Source: Nitrososphaerota archaeon (GTDB lineage Archaea > Thermoproteota > Nitrososphaeria > Nitrososphaerales > Nitrosopumilaceae). From it: a DNA stretch of 8,607 nucleotides. The notes under the pieces are model-generated. The model made no database searches, was not told where the DNA came from, and saw nothing but the letters and a program-made list of their open reading frames with translations. Of this stretch, positions 5,143 through 8,607 are shown in pieces; the stretch's first letter is position 1; every line of letters begins with the position of its first letter. Position numbers and translations under genes: made by a program. Where the stretch lies: NCBI GenBank assembly GCA_022573065.1, contig JACZUQ010000038.1, forward strand, positions 1-8,607, in the 5' to 3' direction.

Positions 5143-5237
5143 AGAATATCTCCTAACTCAAATACATGTTCAAGAACTCGCTTTTTCCCATTTATCATAT
5201 AACTACTGTAAACGTTACCATAATATCTCTTTTTCAT
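5139..5237 (-). CDS. 32-codon micro-ORF coupled to the zinc-finger gene
   Basis: ATG 5237 to TGA 5139 encodes 32 residues, rich in Lys and Tyr at the start (MKKRYYGNVY) and ending GDIL. No family is recognised and no metal motif is present. It begins 16 nt after the PmbA-like stop codon and its TGA overlaps the zinc-finger ATG (ATGA), the usual sign of translational coupling. The zinc finger's Shine-Dalgarno lies inside this ORF. No Shine-Dalgarno precedes its own ATG. It may be a real microprotein, a leader whose translation opens the zinc-finger start, or a chance open frame. Confidence 0.4.
   Translation of the reverse strand: MKKRYYGNVYSSYMINGKKRVLEHVFELGDIL
5150..5154 (-). promoter_or_regulatory. 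Shine-Dalgarno for the zinc-finger microprotein
   Basis: AGGAG on the - strand lies 7 nt before ATG 5142. It is the clearest ribosome-binding site among the small ORFs and is the main reason for accepting the zinc-finger start. Confidence 0.6.
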
Positions 5238-5253
5238 AATTATGGCTATAACA

Positions 5254-6615
5254 CTAAATAGGAATTACTTTAATTCTTTCTGCTTTTACTGTTGGTGCAA
5301 TAGATGGTAACGAGGCCCATTGCAAAACATTTTTTGAATCATTTCCAATGGCTGAAATGTTTTGCAACATTACAGGTAAATTATGAACTATTCTAACTGG
5401 AGTTCCAGGAGATTTTATCTTTCCATTTTCAATAATTCTAACTCCACTTCTAGCAGTACATGAAAAATCTCCTTTAGTTGGATTTACTGCATAAGTATAC
5501 CAAAGTCTGCCCACCAGTAATCCCTTTTTTGTGTCTTTGATAATTTCATCTCTACTCATCCCATTTCCAATTATTCTTATGTTGTGTGGAGCTGCACTAG
5601 GAATTGGTTCAGCACTACGTCCCATTGGTGAGCCTAGCCGAGTTGCATTGCCAGAAGATTCTTTTCCCTCCTTGAACGCATGAAACAAATCAGAATATAG
5701 TCCTTGAAAGATTCCTTTTTCAATTAATGATTGAGATGTTGTTTCAAAACCCTCATCATCAAAAATTTTACTTCCTATTCCTTCAGGTGCATGTGCATCA
5801 TCAATCAAACTAAATTCATCAACTGCAATTTTTGATCCAAGCTTGTTTGAAAAACAGCTTTTCTTATCAGAGTAAGTTTTAAGATCAAAGTTTGATGAAA
5901 ATACAAATGCTAAAAGCTCTCCGACAGAATACGGATCAAAAATAATACTATATTCTCCAGCTTCTGGTTTTTGTGGATTAATTGAATCAACACACATCTT
6001 TAATGCATCCGAACCAACTAATTCTGGAGTAAATGCTCCCAAAGTACGACAGCTTGCCTGTCCTATACCAGAAACAGGTAAACTTCCTTCTTCTGAATCT
6101 GCATTAATGGTTCCAGAAATGTAAGTTGCATCATCAGAACAACAAAGCCCATTGGTATTTGAAATCTCTAAACTTTCAGAAACTATGTTGAGCGAACCAG
6201 TGATACATGATATTTTTGAATGAGATGCTGCATTAATCATTGTTTGAGCAATATCAACTGCTTGTGTTCCAGAAATATTAACTAATTTTTTATCATAAAG
6301 TTTTTCGATTCTTGCTGATGATTTAAATTCAGACGGTAATGATTTCCAGAATTCCTTTGGTCTTTGTAGTGCAGATGAGGACAAAGCCTGCTCTACAATT
6401 TTTGGAGCCTCTTCAATGTTTGTAGTCTGTGCCGCTGAAATTTTTTTTTGGTTAATGACTCGTATTCCTAGGGACTTTTCTTGATTTTGTTTTATTTCAG
6501 CTATTTCTGAATCAGTAATTCTCACTGTAATTATTTTTCTTTGAGAAAAAACAGATTCGCATTCATCTATTTTCAGGTTTTTTGCATGAGTTAATGCCCT
6601 ATCACAGGCTGACAA
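5254..6615 (-). CDS. pmbA: PmbA/TldE-type protein (TldD/PmbA family)
   Basis: This 453-aa protein belongs to the TldD/PmbA (peptidase U62) family. The N-terminal domain shows the family pattern around VRITDSEIAEIKQNQEKSLGIRV (31-53). The C-terminal domain holds KIFDDEGFETTSQSLIEKG (283-301), SDLFHAFKEGKESSGNATR (308-326) and GDFSCTARSGVRIIENGKI (382-400). The zinc-protease motif HExxxH of TldD is absent; the matching place (about 228-240) reads like the PmbA/TldE branch. In bacteria TldE forms a heterodimer with TldD, which holds the catalytic zinc and degrades or matures peptides. No TldD is in the window. The start is TTG 6615, placed directly after the cofH stop codon and in the same frame; no in-frame ATG lies near, and AGGG in the end of cofH could serve as the ribosome-binding site. 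Length is normal. Its link to F420 genes is positional only. Confidence 0.85.
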   Translation of the reverse strand: MSACDRALTHAKNLKIDECESVFSQRKIITVRITDSEIAEIKQNQEKSLGIRVINQKKISAAQTTNIEEAPKIVEQALSSSALQRPKEFWKSLPSEFKSSARIEKLYDKKLVNISGTQAVDIAQTMINAASHSKISCITGSLNIVSESLEISNTNGLCCSDDATYISGTINADSEEGSLPVSGIGQASCRTLGAFTPELVGSDALKMCVDSINPQKPEAGEYSIIFDPYSVGELLAFVFSSNFDLKTYSDKKSCFSNKLGSKIAVDEFSLIDDAHAPEGIGSKIFDDEGFETTSQSLIEKGIFQGLYSDLFHAFKEGKESSGNATRLGSPMGRSAEPIPSAAPHNIRIIGNGMSRDEIIKDTKKGLLVGRLWYTYAVNPTKGDFSCTARSGVRIIENGKIKSPGTPVRIVHNLPVMLQNISAIGNDSKNVLQWASLPSIAPTVKAERIKVIPI

Positions 6616-7884
6616 TTATTTTTCCCTAGGATTTTTGTACTTGTACTTGTCGATTTTAATTAATTCAAAATAAGAGCCAAACTTTGATTGGTCTTCTACC
6701 TCATCAAGTGCATCTACATGATCATCTTCATTTTCAAATGTTCTCAAAATTTTGTATGAGGTGCTTCGCTCAGCTGGAACACGCCCAATTTCTCGGGCTA
6801 GTCTCCTAATCTCTTTTGGTCTAATTAGCTGTCCATGTTGGGCACCAGCAGACGTTGAAATGCTTTCATTGATCAGAGTTCCTCCAAAGTCGTTAGCTCC
6901 CCATAATAACAAAAGCTGAGACATTTTTTTTCCCTCTTTAACCCAAGACATTTGTATATTGTTGATATAATTATTTAGCATAATTCTTGCAATTGCATGT
7001 GTAAGTAGTACATCTTTTGCACTTGCACCATGTTGTATGTTTTCATGCAAGTTGTGTTTGTACATTGGTGCTTCATTTGCAATAAAATTCAATGGTACAA
7101 ACTCTGTAAATCCTCCAGTATCTTTTTGAATCTCACGAATCTTTGCAATGTGGTTTACTCTATCACGTGCACTTTCTACATGACCAAACATCATAGTTGA
7201 TGTTGTTTTAATTCCCATCTTATGTGCAGTCTTGATGACATCTACCCAATCTTTTACTTTGATTCTACCTGGTGAGATTAAATCACGCATTCTTTGATCT
7301 AAAATTTCAGCTGCAGTACCAGGAAGTGTATCGACTCCGGCTTCTTTTAATCTGCCAAGATATTCTGAAATAGATACCTCGGAACGTGATGCTCCATACA
7401 AAACCTCTTCAGGAGAAAATCCATGAATGTGAATGTCTGGGATTTCGTTTTTGATTGATCTGCAAATATTCTCATACAGTGATGCATCCATGTCTGGTGG
7501 CAATCCTGCCTGGATACACACTTCAGTTGCACCATAATCATAAGCCTCCTTTGCTCGTCTAACTATTTCTTCAGTTGGAATAAAATAGGCTTCGCCTTCT
7601 CTAAAGTCTCTACTAAATGCACAAAAACCACATTGCTTTATGCAAACATTTGTGAAATTGATATTTCGATTAACAACATAAGTTACCTTATTTCCGACTC
7701 TTCTTTTTCTTAGCTCATCAGCAACTGCTCCTATTAGATGAAAGTCTAAACCGTTTGCATTATAGAGAATCTCTGCTTCCTTGGGAGAAATTTCTTTTTC
7801 AGATAGAGCTCGATTTAGAGTATCAGAAATCAGAGGATCAGCATTTTTTAAAAGGGATTCAAGATTAGATAATTGTAAAGTCAT
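6616..7884 (-). CDS. cofH: CofH, FO synthase subunit 2 (radical SAM)
   Basis: CofH joins 5-amino-6-ribitylaminouracil with a tyrosine-derived fragment; CofG then closes the ring to give FO, the chromophore of coenzyme F420 (EC 2.5.1.147 for CofH). The 422-aa protein has the radical-SAM cluster motif C81-X3-C85-X2-C88 (CIKQCGFC), IQAGLPPD (124-131), LPGTAAEIL (187-195), STMMFGHVES (229-238) and GANDFGGTLINESIS (329-343), all typical of CofH. The ATG overlaps the cofG stop codon as ATGA, and AGAGGA lies 9 nt upstream, so the two subunits should be translationally coupled. After the conserved domain ends near residue 382 there is an acidic, then basic tail of about 40 residues, which makes it longer than the roughly 360-aa methanogen enzyme I recall. 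The protein acts in the cytoplasm with a [4Fe-4S] cluster. Confidence 0.94.
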   Translation of the reverse strand: MTLQLSNLESLLKNADPLISDTLNRALSEKEISPKEAEILYNANGLDFHLIGAVADELRKRRVGNKVTYVVNRNINFTNVCIKQCGFCAFSRDFREGEAYFIPTEEIVRRAKEAYDYGATEVCIQAGLPPDMDASLYENICRSIKNEIPDIHIHGFSPEEVLYGASRSEVSISEYLGRLKEAGVDTLPGTAAEILDQRMRDLISPGRIKVKDWVDVIKTAHKMGIKTTSTMMFGHVESARDRVNHIAKIREIQKDTGGFTEFVPLNFIANEAPMYKHNLHENIQHGASAKDVLLTHAIARIMLNNYINNIQMSWVKEGKKMSQLLLLWGANDFGGTLINESISTSAGAQHGQLIRPKEIRRLAREIGRVPAERSTSYKILRTFENEDDHVDALDEVEDQSKFGSYFELIKIDKYKYKNPREK

Positions 7885-8607
7885 CGCCAGTAATCCTCTT
7901 TAACTAGATTACCTCCATCATTTAACTCTGCCATTTTTTCTCGAAGATCAGAATTAACAAAATCAAAAAACTCTGGATAAATTGGAAACCTTGCCTTGAG
8001 CTCATATCCTGCATCTAACGAATTTTTTTCAATATTTTTTATTTCTGGCCATGAAAATTCTGGATTAACATAGTCTGGAGTTAGTGGCGATATTCCTCCC
8101 CAGTCATTTATCCCAACAGATAGAAAACTTTGATACGAACTTGGTGAAAGATTTGGAGGAATTTGTATATTCATTTGTGGAAGAATAATTCTAGTTAGTG
8201 CAACAACTGTTTTGAAATAATTTTCTTCTGCTGATGGATGAGCATTCATTTGTGTATCAGGTTTTGGTTGAAAGTTTTGCAAGATAACCTCTTGAATATG
8301 TCCATATTTGTCATGAAGTTTTTTTATTGCAAAAATTGAATCAATAATCTCATATGGTGTTTCTCCAATTCCTACTAAAAGACCAGTCGTCATAGGTATA
8401 CCAAGCTCTCCGGCATTTTGAAGAACAACTAATCTTGACTTAGGATGCTTACTTGTAGCACCGTGGTGAGGCATTCCTTTTTCTGTGAGACGTTCACTAA
8501 CATTTTCTAACATCAAACCCATGCTAACGTTTGTTTTTTGTAACTGTGAAAGCTCAGTTTTTGTGAGGTTTCCTGCATTAGTATGAGGAAATAATCCTTC
8601 TTTTAGT
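7881..8607 (-). CDS. cofG: CofG, FO synthase subunit 1 (radical SAM), 5' end outside the window
   Basis: CofG performs the second radical-SAM step of FO formation (EC 4.3.1.32). The frame is open to the window edge, giving 241 residues. An internal ATG at 8522 is not the start, because the 28 codons before it encode the conserved GLFPHTNAGNLT and SQLQKTNVSMG. Further CofG motifs are MLENVSERL, the SAM-binding GLLVGIGET, the QNFQPKPDTQM stretch and the highly conserved NDWGGISPLTPDYVNP. The part holding the CX3CX2C iron-sulfur motif (about the first 100 or more residues) lies beyond 8607. The C-terminus ...VKEDYWR ends with a TGA that overlaps the cofH ATG. It is the first visible gene of the - strand series; the promoter lies outside. 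Confidence 0.94.
   Translation of the reverse strand, partial: LKEGLFPHTNAGNLTKTELSQLQKTNVSMGLMLENVSERLTEKGMPHHGATSKHPKSRLVVLQNAGELGIPMTTGLLVGIGETPYEIIDSIFAIKKLHDKYGHIQEVILQNFQPKPDTQMNAHPSAEENYFKTVVALTRIILPQMNIQIPPNLSPSSYQSFLSVGINDWGGISPLTPDYVNPEFSWPEIKNIEKNSLDAGYELKARFPIYPEFFDFVNSDLREKMAELNDGGNLVKEDYWR
7894..7899 (-). promoter_or_regulatory. Shine-Dalgarno for cofH
   Basis: AGAGGA on the - strand lies 9 nt before ATG 7884, inside the end of cofG. With the ATGA overlap it fixes the cofH start. Confidence 0.5.

Noticed and set aside
7347..7541. 64-codon alternative frame within cofH
   Set aside because: Same-strand shadow inside a conserved radical-SAM gene.
8520..8522. ATG 8522 as the cofG start
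   Set aside because: The 28 codons upstream stay open and encode conserved CofG sequence, so the gene continues past the window edge.

Overview
The window looks like a piece of a low-GC ammonia-oxidising archaeon (Nitrososphaerota/Thaumarchaeota, probably Nitrosopumilus-like). This is an inference from several things together: AT-rich sequence, archaeal TATA boxes about 26 nt ahead of first genes, split FO synthase genes (cofG/cofH) for coenzyme F420, an Lrp-type HTH fused to a TRASH metal-binding domain, and a protein made only of two Lrp/AsnC ligand-sensing (RAM) domains. A 16S or core-gene comparison would be needed to fix the taxon.

Left half, + strand (1-4393): a 250-bp non-coding start with a 10-bp inverted repeat and the first copy of a 22-bp repeat; a membrane-anchored spermidine-synthase-like protein (251-1939); a membrane-tethered DsbA-like thiol oxidoreductase with a CPNC active site (1984-2643); a CopR-like HTH-TRASH regulator (2769-3227); and a Na+/Ca2+-exchanger-family antiporter (3449-4393). 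Each of the four genes has its own TATA-like box about 25-35 bp before the start codon. These genes therefore look like separate leaderless or nearly leaderless transcription units. Three of the four are preceded by a copy of the 22-bp repeat (129-150, 2685-2706, 3287-3308), always in the direction of the gene.

Right half, - strand (8607 down to 4461): a tightly packed series reading cofG (5' end outside the window), cofH, a PmbA/TldE-type protein, a 32-codon micro-ORF, a 40-aa single C2H2 zinc-finger protein, and the double-RAM protein. Spacings are a 4-nt ATGA overlap, 0 nt, 16 nt, a second ATGA overlap and 31 nt, so this may be one operon. It converges with the exchanger gene at 4394-4460, where T-runs occur on both strands.

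In function, CofG and CofH together make FO, the deazaflavin core of F420. The PmbA-like protein belongs to the TldD/TldE peptide-processing family but lacks the metalloprotease motif, and its TldD partner is not here. The double-RAM and zinc-finger proteins could be regulatory. On the + strand, the metal-sensing regulator sits between a thiol-redox protein and a cation exchanger, which suggests but does not prove a metal or redox-stress neighbourhood. The observations most worth checking are the 22-bp gene-upstream repeat around the TRASH regulator and the pair of very small coupled ORFs that encode the zinc finger.
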